DNA from: an uncultured Lachnospiraceae bacterium
GTDB taxonomy: Bacteria > Bacillota > Clostridia > Lachnospirales > Lachnospiraceae
Length of the DNA stretch: 40,575 nucleotides
Reading direction: 5' to 3'
Assembly: GCA_947588845.1 (NCBI GenBank)
Contig: CANQAR010000026.1
Span: forward strand, 1-40,575
Each line of letters opens with the position of its first letter. The stretch's first letter is position 1. The notes under the pieces were generated by a model. The model was not told the DNA's origin. It saw only the letters and a list, made by a program, of their open reading frames with translations, and made no database searches. This document shows, piece by piece, positions 7,281 through 15,470 of the stretch. The translations under genes and the position numbers were made by a program.

Positions 7281-9098
7281 ATGAAAGAAGCCGATGTTTT
7301 GATGACAAAACAGCAGCTGGAGGATCACCGGCTGGAGATCGAGAACAGGATCCGCAATCTTTTCTGGACGATCAGCGGCGATTACTCGCTGGAGGTGCAG
7401 CCGGATGCGGAGACCTTTGTCCAGTCGAGATCTCTGGCGCTCTACGATGCGATCAAGCAGGGGGCTTTCGCGCATCATTTTGACGCGCAGAAGCTCGCGC
7501 TGTACGCAATGAAAAAGCGAATGCTGGGGGCGGACGAAGAGCTGCTGATGGAGCTCGTTCAGCTATGTGTGGATGGGGCGGCGTATCCGCTTGTGTGCCG
7601 GGAGCGGAGCGGAGTGGAGGAAATCCGCCGTCAGGCGTTTGAGGATTTTCTGGAGATGGATGACGGGCCGGAAGATGGAGACAAAATACCTGCCGCGCTT
7701 GCGGTTTACCGTCTTCGGCAAAGCCTGATCCGGCGTTTTCTGGGAAGGGAGGACGACTGCCCGACAGAGCTTCTGCCGTCTGTGGAAAAGATAGAAGGGC
7801 TGGCGGAAGCCGCGGATACGGATGAGGTCATCCGGATTATCGATGCGCTTTACAATACGCTGATTGATCCGGGTTTTGAGCAGGCGCACGGAAATTTCCA
7901 GAAGATCAATTCGATTACGATCGAGGAACTGGCGGAGCATCAGCGGATGCAGGAGCTTTCGGATGACCAGATTCAGACGGTTCTGGACGAGTACATGAAT
8001 ATCATGAAGCGGGAAATGGTCCGCATGCGGAGGAAGCGCAAAAAGCAGGTCAGGAGATCTGCGCCGCAGGTTATCCAGGAGGAGGAAATTCCAGAGCCGG
8101 ATCCTGAGGCGGCCGGGAAAATCTACGATTACATGGAGCGAAATTTTGGGAAGTGCAGTGTGACGCCGCTGGAGAGAGAACGGCTGAATCACCGTTTGTG
8201 CACTGGGATTCACAGCCGGTGTTCCCTCTATTTTACGTCGGGTATCCTGCAGAATCCCGCGCTGAAGAGCACCCAGTACCTGCGCGGGCATATGCAGCAT
8301 ATGAAAAATGAGCTGTATTTTAATACGAAGAAGCATGCCGTTCGCAGAAATGTGAATGTGCTGGCAGCGATGCTGCGGCAGGTGAAGATCATGCGTCTGG
8401 ATGAGGAATCCAGCCGTGCGGATTATGGAGAGATCAATCCGACGCGGCTGTGGAAGATCGGCCGGACAGAGGACGGAAAGCTTTTTGATTTGAAGAGGAA
8501 GCGGGAGGACAACAGCTTTGTGGTGGATATTCTGCTTGACAGCAGCAGTTCCCAGGCGATCCGGCAGCCGCAGATTGCGACGCAGGGGTATATCATCAGT
8601 CAGGCCTTAAGCGAGGCAGGGATTCCGCACCGCGTCAGCAGCTTCTGTTCGTTCTGGGATTACACGATTCTGCACTGCTTCCGTGATTACGACGATCCGG
8701 CGGAGAGCAATAAGAACATCCTACAGTTCCACGCGATCGGTGAAAACCGCGACGGGCTGGCGATCCGTACGGTCTGTGCGGCTCTGCATGAGCGCGATGA
8801 GGAGAAAAAGATTCTGATCATCTTGAGCGACGGCAGGCCGAACCATCTGGGATCAAACCGGGCGGGCAGCAGGAGACCGGCGCCCTACGTGGGGGAGGAA
8901 GCAGTCAAAGACACTGCGTTTGAGGTGCGCAGGGCCCGGAACAACGGAGTCGCAGTGTTGGGTATCTTTGTAGGGGATGAGGAAGATCTTTACGTGGAGA
9001 AAAAGATCTTTGGCAAGGAATTTACTTACATCCGCAATATCAGCAGTTTTTCGCATATTGTGGGGACATATCTAAGAAAGCAGATGGAGGCGGATTGA
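7281..9098 (+). CDS. VWA-domain protein, CobT/NorD-like partner of the MoxR ATPase
   Basis: The product of about 605 residues has a long helical N-terminal half and a C-terminal von Willebrand factor A domain. The metal-ion-dependent adhesion site is LLDSSSSQ and the later ILSDGRPNHLG is the typical VWA loop seen in CobT and NorD proteins. Between them lies a basic stretch (RMRRKRKKQVRR) and an acidic linker. Proteins of this type bind the MoxR/NorQ ATPase through the VWA domain to form a chaperone-like machine. The start is set at the ATG at 7281 behind GAGAGGTG; a GTG at 7272 and an ATG at 7302 are alternatives. It follows the ATPase gene with 21 bases between them. Confidence 0.85.
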   Translation: MKEADVLMTKQQLEDHRLEIENRIRNLFWTISGDYSLEVQPDAETFVQSRSLALYDAIKQGAFAHHFDAQKLALYAMKKRMLGADEELLMELVQLCVDGAAYPLVCRERSGVEEIRRQAFEDFLEMDDGPEDGDKIPAALAVYRLRQSLIRRFLGREDDCPTELLPSVEKIEGLAEAADTDEVIRIIDALYNTLIDPGFEQAHGNFQKINSITIEELAEHQRMQELSDDQIQTVLDEYMNIMKREMVRMRRKRKKQVRRSAPQVIQEEEIPEPDPEAAGKIYDYMERNFGKCSVTPLERERLNHRLCTGIHSRCSLYFTSGILQNPALKSTQYLRGHMQHMKNELYFNTKKHAVRRNVNVLAAMLRQVKIMRLDEESSRADYGEINPTRLWKIGRTEDGKLFDLKRKREDNSFVVDILLDSSSSQAIRQPQIATQGYIISQALSEAGIPHRVSSFCSFWDYTILHCFRDYDDPAESNKNILQFHAIGENRDGLAIRTVCAALHERDEEKKILIILSDGRPNHLGSNRAGSRRPAPYVGEEAVKDTAFEVRRARNNGVAVLGIFVGDEEDLYVEKKIFGKEFTYIRNISSFSHIVGTYLRKQMEAD

Positions 9099-9186
9099 TT
9101 TAGCTGTACTTTCGGAGAAAGCTGCGGTATACTTTTCAAAGGGAATTTCTGAGTGAAGAAGGAAACTTTGGAGAGAGGTGTAAATT

Positions 9187-9828
9187 ATGAAATGTGATAA
9201 GAAAGCCATGCTGCTCTACGCGGTGACAGACCGTGCGTGGGTCGGCAGGATGAGTCTGTATCAGCAGGTTGAGGCAGCCTTGAAAAACGGCGCGACCTGC
9301 GTTCAGCTTCGCGAAAAGGAACTTGATGAAAAGGCCTTCCTGGAGGAGGCGAAGGAAATGGCTGCGCTGTGTAGAAGTTATCATGTTCCGCTTATCATCA
9401 ATGATAATGTGGACATTGCCATTGCCTGCGGAGCCGACGGCGTACATGTGGGGCAGGATGATATGGCGGCGTCCGATGTGCGCGCTCGCGTGGGTGAAAA
9501 TATGATCATCGGCGTATCCGCTCACACGGTGGAGGAAGCCTTGGAAGCGGTGAAAAACGGGGCCGATTACCTGGGACTGGGCGCCGTGTTTTCCACTTCC
9601 ACGAAAACGGACGCGGGGGCGATGTCCCACGAGACGCTGAAAGAGATCTGCGATGCGGTGAATATTCCCACGGTGGCGATCGGAGGCATTTCCCGGAATA
9701 ATCTGATGCAGCTTGCCGGGAGCGGTGTTGACGGCATCGCAGTGGTCTCCGCGATCTTTGGAGCGGAAGATCCCGGCGCGGCCGCGGCGGAGCTTGCGAT
9801 ACTCGCCCGGGAGATGGTAAAAGCGTAG
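9187..9828 (+). CDS. thiE: Thiamine-phosphate synthase
   Basis: The 213-residue protein is a TIM-barrel ThiE, which joins hydroxymethylpyrimidine diphosphate and thiazole phosphate to give thiamine phosphate. Visible family motifs are CVQLREKELD, IINDNVDIAIACGADGVHVGQ with its pyrophosphate-binding residues, and YLGLGAVFSTSTKTDA. GGAGAGAGG lies about 8 bases before the ATG. The gene sits upstream of thiD with a 146-base gap that contains a dispersed repeat. No TPP riboswitch was recognised in the 88 bases upstream, and thiM, thiC and thiG are not in the window, which points to salvage or a split pathway. Confidence 0.93.
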   Translation: MKCDKKAMLLYAVTDRAWVGRMSLYQQVEAALKNGATCVQLREKELDEKAFLEEAKEMAALCRSYHVPLIINDNVDIAIACGADGVHVGQDDMAASDVRARVGENMIIGVSAHTVEEALEAVKNGADYLGLGAVFSTSTKTDAGAMSHETLKEICDAVNIPTVAIGGISRNNLMQLAGSGVDGIAVVSAIFGAEDPGAAAAELAILAREMVKA

Positions 9829-9892
9829 CTGATGCAGCACCGGGCCGGGCCGCGCAACCTAACAGGAGGAAAAGCTGCATCCTGCTCGATTA
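9828..9892. repeat. Dispersed intergenic repeat, family D copy 1
   Basis: This block begins GCTGATGCAGC at the thiE stop and ends TCCTGCTCGATTA. It matches 21122-21182 with a length difference in the middle; the last 29 bases match at 25 positions. A short hairpin CAGGA...TCCTG is retained. It is not a terminator, because no T-run follows. Confidence 0.6.
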
Positions 9893-9974
9893 CAGGATCT
9901 GTCAGAGAATCTTAGACAAAAGTGGTTCCGGAATATAACTGAAAAATGGTGAGTGAAAAAGAGGGGGATGTAAA

Positions 9975-10769
9975 GTGAAAACAGCACTGACAATTGCGGG
10001 CAGTGACTGCAGCGGAGGCGCCGGCATTCAGGCCGACCTGAAGACGATGACAATGAACGGTGTCTACGGTATGAGCGCAATCACGGCTCTGACTGCGCAG
10101 AACACAACGGGTGTGTCAGGGATCTTTGAGGTGACACTGGAATTTCTTGAACAGCAGATTGACATGATTTTCGAGGATATCCGTCCGGACGCCGTGAAGA
10201 TCGGGATGGTCTCATCCTCCGCGCTGATCCGGGTGATTGCGGATCGACTTGGAAAATATAAGGCGGAAAATATCGTGGTCGATCCGGTTATGGTGGCGAC
10301 CAGTGGTTCGGCGCTGATGGAGACGGAGGCGGTCACGACTTTAAAGGCAGAGCTCCTGCCGCTGGCCAATGTGATAACGCCGAATATTCCTGAGGCGGAG
10401 ATCCTGGCTCAGATGAAGATTCACAGTGAAGAGGATATGACGGAAGCGGCCCGCAGGCTCTATGAACATTATAGTTGTGCGGTACTTTTAAAAGGCGGCC
10501 ACAGCGTCAATGACGCGAATGATCTACTGTATGCGGACGGCGGAGTGAAATGGTTTTACGGGAAGCGCATCCCCAATCCAAACACGCACGGGACCGGCTG
10601 CACGCTGTCCTCGGCGATCGCCTCAAATCTGGCAAAGGGATACTCTCTGGAAGATTCTGTGAAACGGGCCAAGGATTATATTTCCGGCGCGCTGGAGGCC
10701 ATGCTGGATCTGGGAAAAGGCAGCGGGCCGATGAATCACGCGTTTGCTCTGAGCGGGGAGTTTGCGTGA
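9975..10769 (+). CDS. thiD: Hydroxymethylpyrimidine/phosphomethylpyrimidine kinase
   Basis: The 264-residue ribokinase-fold protein phosphorylates hydroxymethylpyrimidine and its monophosphate to supply ThiE. The N-terminal IAGSDCSGGAGIQADLK is the ThiD signature for substrate binding. NTHGTGCTLSSAIASNLA near the C-terminus contains the catalytic GTGCT anion hole and aspartate-equivalent region of this family. Size is normal for a stand-alone ThiD. The ATG at 9975 follows GAGGGGG about 6 bases upstream. It lies downstream of thiE on the same strand, so the pair covers pyrimidine activation and coupling. Confidence 0.93.
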   Translation: MKTALTIAGSDCSGGAGIQADLKTMTMNGVYGMSAITALTAQNTTGVSGIFEVTLEFLEQQIDMIFEDIRPDAVKIGMVSSSALIRVIADRLGKYKAENIVVDPVMVATSGSALMETEAVTTLKAELLPLANVITPNIPEAEILAQMKIHSEEDMTEAARRLYEHYSCAVLLKGGHSVNDANDLLYADGGVKWFYGKRIPNPNTHGTGCTLSSAIASNLAKGYSLEDSVKRAKDYISGALEAMLDLGKGSGPMNHAFALSGEFA

Positions 10770-10916
10770 TACAGTTCACAATCTCTTTAAGTTCAGGGGA
10801 ATTTCTGTGTCGCGGAGACCGCTTCCAGGTATGCCACACGGGGGCATGAACAATGACGGTTTGTGAAAACCAGACAGGGAAATAAATTTTCCGGCAAATA
10901 GTAAGGGGGTATTGTA

Positions 10917-12629
10917 GTGGCAAGGACTGTGGGGATCGGACATCAGGATTTCGAGGTTCTGAGAAAGAACAATCTTTTCTATGTTGATAAAACGGATTTC
11001 ATCAGGGAATGGTGGGAGAATGAAGACAGTGTCACTTTGATCACCCGGCCGCGCAGATTTGGAAAGACACTTACAATGAGCATGCTGGAGAAATTTTTTT
11101 CTGTAAATTACGCCGGCCGCACGGATTTATTTGAGGGCTTGTCTGTCTGGAACCATGAGAAATTTCATGATTTGCAGGGAACTTACCCGGTGATTTCTCT
11201 CAGTTTTGCGGATGTGAAGGAGACTTCCTTTGCACAGGCCCGCAAGAAAATCTGCCGCATTATTAAGGATCTTTATGAACAGCATCGGTTTCTGCTGGAG
11301 AGCTGCGTACTCAGTGAGAACGAGAAACGTGATTTTGCTGACATTTCTGTGGATATGGAGGACTATGAGGCGTCTTATTCCCTGAAAGCTCTGTCCGGTT
11401 ATCTGTTTCGTTTTTATGGAAAGAAAGTAATTCTCCTGCTGGATGAGTACGACACGCCCATGCAGGAAGCTTATATGTATGGATACTGGGAAGAGTTCGC
11501 TTCATTTATCAGAAATCTGCTGAATGCGGCGCTTAAAAGCAACCCGTGGCTGGAGAGAGCGGTTATGACCGGGATCACCAGGGTCAGCAAAGAGTCGGTT
11601 TTTTCGGATCTGAATAATCTGGAGGTGGTCACCACCACATCAGAAAAATATGCTGACTGTTTTGGTTTTACAGAAGAAGAAGTCACGGCAGCGCTGGAAG
11701 AAGCCGGGATGGGCGAGCGCATGCAGGAGGTGAAACGCTGGTATGACGGTTTTACTTTTGGGAGCCGTGGCGATATCTATAATCCATGGTCCATTTTAAA
11801 CTATCTCGATAAAAGAAAACCAGGAGTATACTGGGCAAATACCAGCTCCAATAATCTGATCGGAAAACTGCTGCGGGAAGGAAACAAAGGAGTCAAGATA
11901 AAATTTGAGGGCCTTCTGCGCGGAGAATCGGTCGAGGCGGCGATTGATGAACAGATTATTTACAGTCAGCTTCTTACCAGAAGGGATGCCGTCTGGAGCC
12001 TTCTGCTTGCCTGCGGTTATCTGAAGGTTGTAAAAGCAGAGTTTGTGGAGCAGACAGGGAGCGTTTCCTATGAACTGGCGCTGACGAATCGGGAAGTGCA
12101 GGTTATGTTTGAACATATGATCCGCGACTGGTTTGCCGTATACGAGGATGATTATAATGATTTTATCAGAGCATTTCTGAACGGGGATCTGGATGCGATG
12201 AATGTCTATATGAATCGCGTGGCTCTGTCAATGTTCAGTTATTTTGATACGGGAAGAGGGCCGAAGGGAGAGGAGCCGGAGCGGTTTTATCATGGTTTTG
12301 TTCTGGGTCTGCTTGTGGAGCTGAAAGACCGGTATTTTGTGACTTCCAACCGGGAAAGTGGTTTCGGCAGGTACGACGTCATGATCGAGCCGAAGGACCG
12401 GACGCAGAACGCGTTTATTCTGGAGTTTAAGGTGAGAAACGAAAAAGACGAGAGAGATCTTTCTGATACGGTGGAAAAAGCTCTGCTTCAGATTGAGAAA
12501 ATGGATTATGAGGCAAGTCTGCGCGAACGAGGAATTCCATCCGCTCAGATCAGGAAATATGGATTCGCGTTTCAGGGAAAACATGTGCTGATTGGAGAGA
12601 GACTTTCCACAAACCGGGAATTGCCATAG
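10917..12629 (+). CDS. AAA ATPase-like protein with C-terminal PD-(D/E)XK nuclease domain
   Basis: The 570-residue protein is the second PF09820/PF08011-type copy. YYVDKT-like FYVDKTDFI leads into the phosphate loop RPRRFGKTL at 44-52. The Walker B stretch is KVILLLDEYDTP at 171-182, and the nuclease-like end is GRYDVMIEP at about 484 with ILEFKV around 501-506. Unlike the copy at 1588 it has no helix-turn-helix. The GTG at 10917 follows AAGGGGG; no ATG lies near the conserved start. It is isolated between thiD and a membrane-protein gene. The physiological role of the family is unknown. Overall resemblance to the other two copies is moderate, so these are old paralogs or separate acquisitions, not recent duplications. 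Confidence 0.85.
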   Translation: MARTVGIGHQDFEVLRKNNLFYVDKTDFIREWWENEDSVTLITRPRRFGKTLTMSMLEKFFSVNYAGRTDLFEGLSVWNHEKFHDLQGTYPVISLSFADVKETSFAQARKKICRIIKDLYEQHRFLLESCVLSENEKRDFADISVDMEDYEASYSLKALSGYLFRFYGKKVILLLDEYDTPMQEAYMYGYWEEFASFIRNLLNAALKSNPWLERAVMTGITRVSKESVFSDLNNLEVVTTTSEKYADCFGFTEEEVTAALEEAGMGERMQEVKRWYDGFTFGSRGDIYNPWSILNYLDKRKPGVYWANTSSNNLIGKLLREGNKGVKIKFEGLLRGESVEAAIDEQIIYSQLLTRRDAVWSLLLACGYLKVVKAEFVEQTGSVSYELALTNREVQVMFEHMIRDWFAVYEDDYNDFIRAFLNGDLDAMNVYMNRVALSMFSYFDTGRGPKGEEPERFYHGFVLGLLVELKDRYFVTSNRESGFGRYDVMIEPKDRTQNAFILEFKVRNEKDERDLSDTVEKALLQIEKMDYEASLRERGIPSAQIRKYGFAFQGKHVLIGERLSTNRELP

Positions 12630-12710
12630 AACATAAATTGTTACTATTCAGTTTCACACCTCTGATTCCGGACCATTGCAGTCATAAAACAGATAAGGAG
12701 AGGGTAACAT

Positions 12711-13250
12711 ATGCCGAAAATAATGAAAATGATCGTTTTTATCAGTTTTGTCTCCGGCGCTGCGGCCGCAGCATTGTTTTCTCATTTTAATAAAGGTGCA
12801 TATCTGACACTGGCGATTACTTTCGGTACGGTGTTTTACCATTTTGGGATCAGACTGCTGATTGGGACGTTTTACAATATTGTGATGAAAAACCGGGCAG
12901 ATTATATGAAGCGCTGGTATCAGCTCCGTCCGTGGGAGAACAGGCTGTATCAGTTTCTGCATGTGAAAAAGTGGAAAAACCACATGCCCACGTATGACCC
13001 GGATGTTTTTTCACCTCAAAAACGTACATGGGATGAGATTGCGCAGGCGATGTGCCAGTCGGAGCTGGTGCATGAGACGAATGTTGTATTCAGTTTCCTT
13101 CCGGTCACAGCATCCGTCTGGTTTGGCGCGTTTCCCGTGTTTTTGATAACATCTGTGTGCGGCGCTTTGTTTGATCTGCTGTTTGTCGCTATGCAGAGAT
13201 ATAACAGGGCGCGTATCATGAAAATTATAGACTGTTTCCGAACCTTTTGA
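12711..13250 (+). CDS. CrtO-like (glycosyl-diaponeurosporenoate acyltransferase family) membrane protein
   Basis: The 179-residue protein has two membrane helices at the N-terminus (residues 6-25 and about 30-55) and two after residue 125. A cytoplasmic segment between them carries RWYQLRPWENRLYQFLHVKK and WKNHMP. The charged pattern, a conserved E plus H before the third helix and the closing MQRYNRARIMKI, resemble CrtO-type acyltransferase-like proteins common in Clostridia. No carotenoid genes are nearby, so the real substrate is unknown and the name is a family label only. GGAGAGGG lies about 8 bases before the ATG. It is 81 bases downstream of the AAA-nuclease gene. Confidence 0.6.
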   Translation: MPKIMKMIVFISFVSGAAAAALFSHFNKGAYLTLAITFGTVFYHFGIRLLIGTFYNIVMKNRADYMKRWYQLRPWENRLYQFLHVKKWKNHMPTYDPDVFSPQKRTWDEIAQAMCQSELVHETNVVFSFLPVTASVWFGAFPVFLITSVCGALFDLLFVAMQRYNRARIMKIIDCFRTF

Positions 13251-13274
13251 CTGTTTTTATCAGGTGAAGGATAT

Positions 13275-13329
13275 CTGCTGACGCAGATTTGAATCCTGCG
13301 TATAAGGTTCACAGGAAAATTTTGAATAT
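13275..13329. repeat. Dispersed structured repeat, family C copy 2
   Basis: This copy reads ATCTGC-tgac-GCAGAT at 13273-13288 followed by TTGAATCCTGCG and an AT-rich second arm. It aligns without gaps to 1450-1503, with nearly all differences being transitions. It lies between the CrtO-like gene and the ECF sigma promoter. Confidence 0.6.
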
Positions 13330-13341
13330 TTTTTAGTTCTA

Positions 13342-13370
13342 TGAAACAATTCTGCCCCTTCCGGCGTATT
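13342..13370 (+). promoter_or_regulatory. ECF-type (SigW-like) promoter upstream of the sigma gene
   Basis: TGAAAC at 13342-13347 and CGTATT at 13365-13370 are separated by 17 bases. TGAAAC with CGTA at this spacing is the classic recognition pattern of SigW-type ECF sigma factors. It lies 98 bases before the ECF sigma gene start, so autoregulation is the simple reading. Confidence 0.65.
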
Positions 13371-13403
13371 ATCAGTGAAAAGCTTTTCAAGATAAAAGAA
13401 GAG

Positions 13404-13441
13404 TCCCGCAGCAGGCATACAATGATTCGCTGCCTGCGGGA
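13404..13441 (+). promoter_or_regulatory. Leader hairpin of the ECF sigma gene
   Basis: TCCCGCAG at 13404-13411 and CTGCGGGA at 13434-13441 form a perfect 8-base-pair outer stem, with possible inner GGC/GC pairs. It sits in the leader just before the AAGGAG ribosome binding site of the sigma gene and has no T-run, so an effect on translation or mRNA stability is more likely than termination. Confidence 0.5.
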
Positions 13442-13467
13442 ACAACAATGACTGAAGGAGACGGACA

Positions 13468-13938
13468 ATGCTGACAAAGGAAGAGTTCGCCTGTGCCGTC
13501 AGGGATTACAAGGACACGGTTTTTCGTGTGGCTTTTGGCTATATGAAGAACCAGGACGATGCGGACGACATCGCGCAGAATGTATTTCTGAAGCTTTTTA
13601 AGAGCGATACTGCTTTTGAAACTCCGGAACATCTGCGCAGCTGGCTGATCCGCGTAGCCGTCAACGAGTGCAAATCTGTTTTCCGCATGCCGTGGAGGAA
13701 GATGGAGAACATTGAGGACTATGCGGAACAGCTTGCAATGCCGACGCCAAAGCATACGGAGCTTCTCTCCACAGTGATGGGCATGCCGGAGAAGTACCGT
13801 GTGATCATCTATCTGTTCTATTATGAAGAATATTCGACAGAGGAGATCGCGGGTCTGCTTGGCGTTCCGCCCGCGACGGTCCGCACCAGGCTTGCACGGG
13901 GAAGAAAGAGACTTAAAAATATTCTGACGGAGGATTAA
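13468..13938 (+). CDS. ECF-type RNA polymerase sigma factor
   Basis: The 156-residue protein has the two-domain ECF layout. Region 2 covers about residues 10-75, including FGYMKNQDDADDIAQNVF, the -10-binding and core-binding part. Region 4 covers about 100-155, with EEIAGLLGVPPATVRTRLAR as the -35-recognising helix-turn-helix. It would direct polymerase to a small regulon, probably including its own SigW-like promoter at 13342. GAAGGAGA precedes the ATG. The anti-sigma gene starts 4 bases after its stop, so the two are translationally close. Confidence 0.9.
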   Translation: MLTKEEFACAVRDYKDTVFRVAFGYMKNQDDADDIAQNVFLKLFKSDTAFETPEHLRSWLIRVAVNECKSVFRMPWRKMENIEDYAEQLAMPTPKHTELLSTVMGMPEKYRVIIYLFYYEEYSTEEIAGLLGVPPATVRTRLARGRKRLKNILTED

Positions 13939-13942
13939 GATT

Positions 13943-14992
13943 ATGACGAATAAAGAATTGTTCCACGAGACATTTTCGCAGCTTCACGCCTCCGATACGC
14001 TCTATGAGGAGGTAATTGAAATGGCGGAAAACAGAGGAAAAAGAAGATATCATATGTTGCCAAAGGCTGCTGCCGCCTGCGCTTTAGCTGTGGCTCTGGG
14101 CGGGATCACGGTGTTTGCAGCCGCTCACGGAGATTTTTTCCAGAGCATTTTCGGCACAAAGGGGCAGGAGAATGTAGAAGTGCATGAGGTCGAGATGGAC
14201 GGACAGAGCTGGACAGCTCCGGCGCGGGAGTGGGAGACGGCGGATGAAAGCACAGCGGAACATCTGGCAGGGGAGTATACGGCGCAGATTGGAGACTCTG
14301 TTACGGTTTACGGTTATACCCTGACGGTGGATGAATATCTGATTGATGAGAATGGGATAGGGGCTGTCACGTATACGCTCACCAATCCGGACGGTCTCGC
14401 CGGAGTCTGCGACGCAGGGTACGGGGAATACTATATGTCGCCGGATGTGCCGATGAAGGAAATCAACATGAAAAGTACTAATGGGAAAAATTTTGATCAC
14501 AGAAACATTGTCGATCAGACGCAGACGACTGATACCGAATTACACGCCGTCATGTACTTTGCTCCGTTTGAAAAGCTGGAGGAAGGGGAGGAGATTCAGA
14601 TCATACATTCCGGGTATGAGATCGGTGAAAACGGAAAAGCCGCGACAGAAGAGGAGCAGAGGATTACGTTTACGCCGGACAGCTTTGTGCCTTCCGACAC
14701 ATATACAAGTGAAGCCGGATACACAGCGCACATTTCTCCAGTCGGCATTCTGTTTGACGCGCCTGTATTTGAGCGTGCGGTTCCTGGCTGGACAACACAA
14801 AAGCTGATTATCACTTACACGGATGGTTCCGTCTATCAGGCGGAAGATACAGATATCGATAATATCATCGTGGGATGCTACAGCATGGACGGTGCTCTCC
14901 TGGAAGTATTCAACCGTCTGGTGGATACGGAAAAAATCGCGTCGGTCACGGTCAACGGGCCGGACGGGGAAGATATGGTGTTTACAAAATAA
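13943..14992 (+). CDS. Membrane-anchored anti-sigma factor, DUF4179-like
   Basis: The 349-residue protein has a short cytoplasmic N-terminus (about 35 residues, the expected sigma-binding part) and one membrane helix near residues 36-56 (AAAACALAVALGGITVFAAA). A long extracytoplasmic region follows, rich in beta-type DxxGxxAVTYTLTNP segments and resembling DUF4179 proteins. These are encoded next to ECF sigma factors in Lachnospiraceae and are thought to hold the sigma inactive until a cell-envelope signal arrives. The ATG at 13943 lies 4 bases after the sigma stop; its GAGGATTAAG ribosome binding site is inside the sigma gene end. The signal is unknown. Confidence 0.8.
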   Translation: MTNKELFHETFSQLHASDTLYEEVIEMAENRGKRRYHMLPKAAAACALAVALGGITVFAAAHGDFFQSIFGTKGQENVEVHEVEMDGQSWTAPAREWETADESTAEHLAGEYTAQIGDSVTVYGYTLTVDEYLIDENGIGAVTYTLTNPDGLAGVCDAGYGEYYMSPDVPMKEINMKSTNGKNFDHRNIVDQTQTTDTELHAVMYFAPFEKLEEGEEIQIIHSGYEIGENGKAATEEEQRITFTPDSFVPSDTYTSEAGYTAHISPVGILFDAPVFERAVPGWTTQKLIITYTDGSVYQAEDTDIDNIIVGCYSMDGALLEVFNRLVDTEKIASVTVNGPDGEDMVFTK

Positions 14993-15044
14993 GAGGCGGT
15001 TACGGCTGTGCGATATGTCCCCTTCCAGGCAGACAAGTGAAATA

Positions 15045-15170
15045 ATAAAAACTTGCTTTCTTCCGGGATCCACGATCCAGTATTCACGCACTCCGTAATT
15101 TTTGTAATAGAGGATCTGATTGCCGCTCTGGATGCTGCGTTTGAAGCAGGAACCATTTTTTGAATTACAA
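15045..15170 (-). pseudogene. Uma2-family endonuclease remnant
   Basis: On the minus strand the sequence reads LYYKNYGVREYWIVDPGRKQ, which is the highly conserved C-terminal strand of Uma2 (DUF820) PD-(D/E)XK-type proteins. Just upstream a different frame reads VPASNAAS, similar to the family's SPSN segment, so a frameshift separates them. No start, no N-terminal half and no proper C-terminus remain, and the frame runs into the anti-sigma gene. It is a short scar of a lost gene. Confidence 0.6.
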
Positions 15171-15185
15171 TACACTAAAAACCTA

Positions 15186-15214
15186 TTGACATGATAGGTA
15201 AATAGATATATAAT
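15186..15214 (+). promoter_or_regulatory. Perfect consensus sigma-A promoter without a clear adjacent gene
   Basis: TTGACA at 15186-15191 and TATAAT at 15209-15214 are separated by exactly 17 bases. Transcription would start near 15221. The first intact gene downstream is tcdA at 15471, about 250 bases away, after a gene fragment. Confidence 0.7.
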
Positions 15215-15246
15215 GTGGCATATGTTGCTCGCTGAATATTCATGTC

Positions 15247-15444
15247 CTGCAGTGCAGGAAGGGAACAGCGGTCGTTGTTTCTACAAGGCCGCTGGATTTT
15301 GATGTCTGGGAGCCTGTTTCGTTCTGCCAGCTGCTGGCTTATCAGGACGGGACTCTTTTTGACACAGGGACGAAACACGAGAACGAATTTTTTGACAGCG
15401 AAGAAAAGACAAGGCTGTTATTTCTGGATTTTGCGGGATTATAA
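15247..15444 (+). pseudogene. Unrecognised C-terminal gene fragment
   Basis: An open frame ending at TAA 15442-15444 encodes about 60 residues, including RPLDFDVWEPVSFCQLLAYQ and KHENEFFDSEEKTRLLFLDF. Codon use looks protein-like, but no start codon with a ribosome binding site was found and no family was recognised. It follows a perfect promoter. It could be the tail of a lost gene or a very short expressed protein. Confidence 0.35.
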
Positions 15445-15470
15445 ATGTGATATGGGAGAGGGACGGGAAA

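Larger units (their letters stand above)
15000..15470. other. 471-base gap with gene remnants and a strong promoter
   Basis: The gap between the anti-sigma gene and tcdA contains a decayed Uma2-like fragment on the minus strand, a perfect consensus promoter, and an unrecognised open fragment on the plus strand. Each is listed separately. Nothing else was seen. Confidence 0.6.

Noticed and set aside
9099-9186. Possible TPP riboswitch before thiE
   Set aside because: Only 88 bases are available and the conserved CTGAGA and ACCTGATCTGG-type segments are missing; a CTGAGTGAAG resemblance is too weak.
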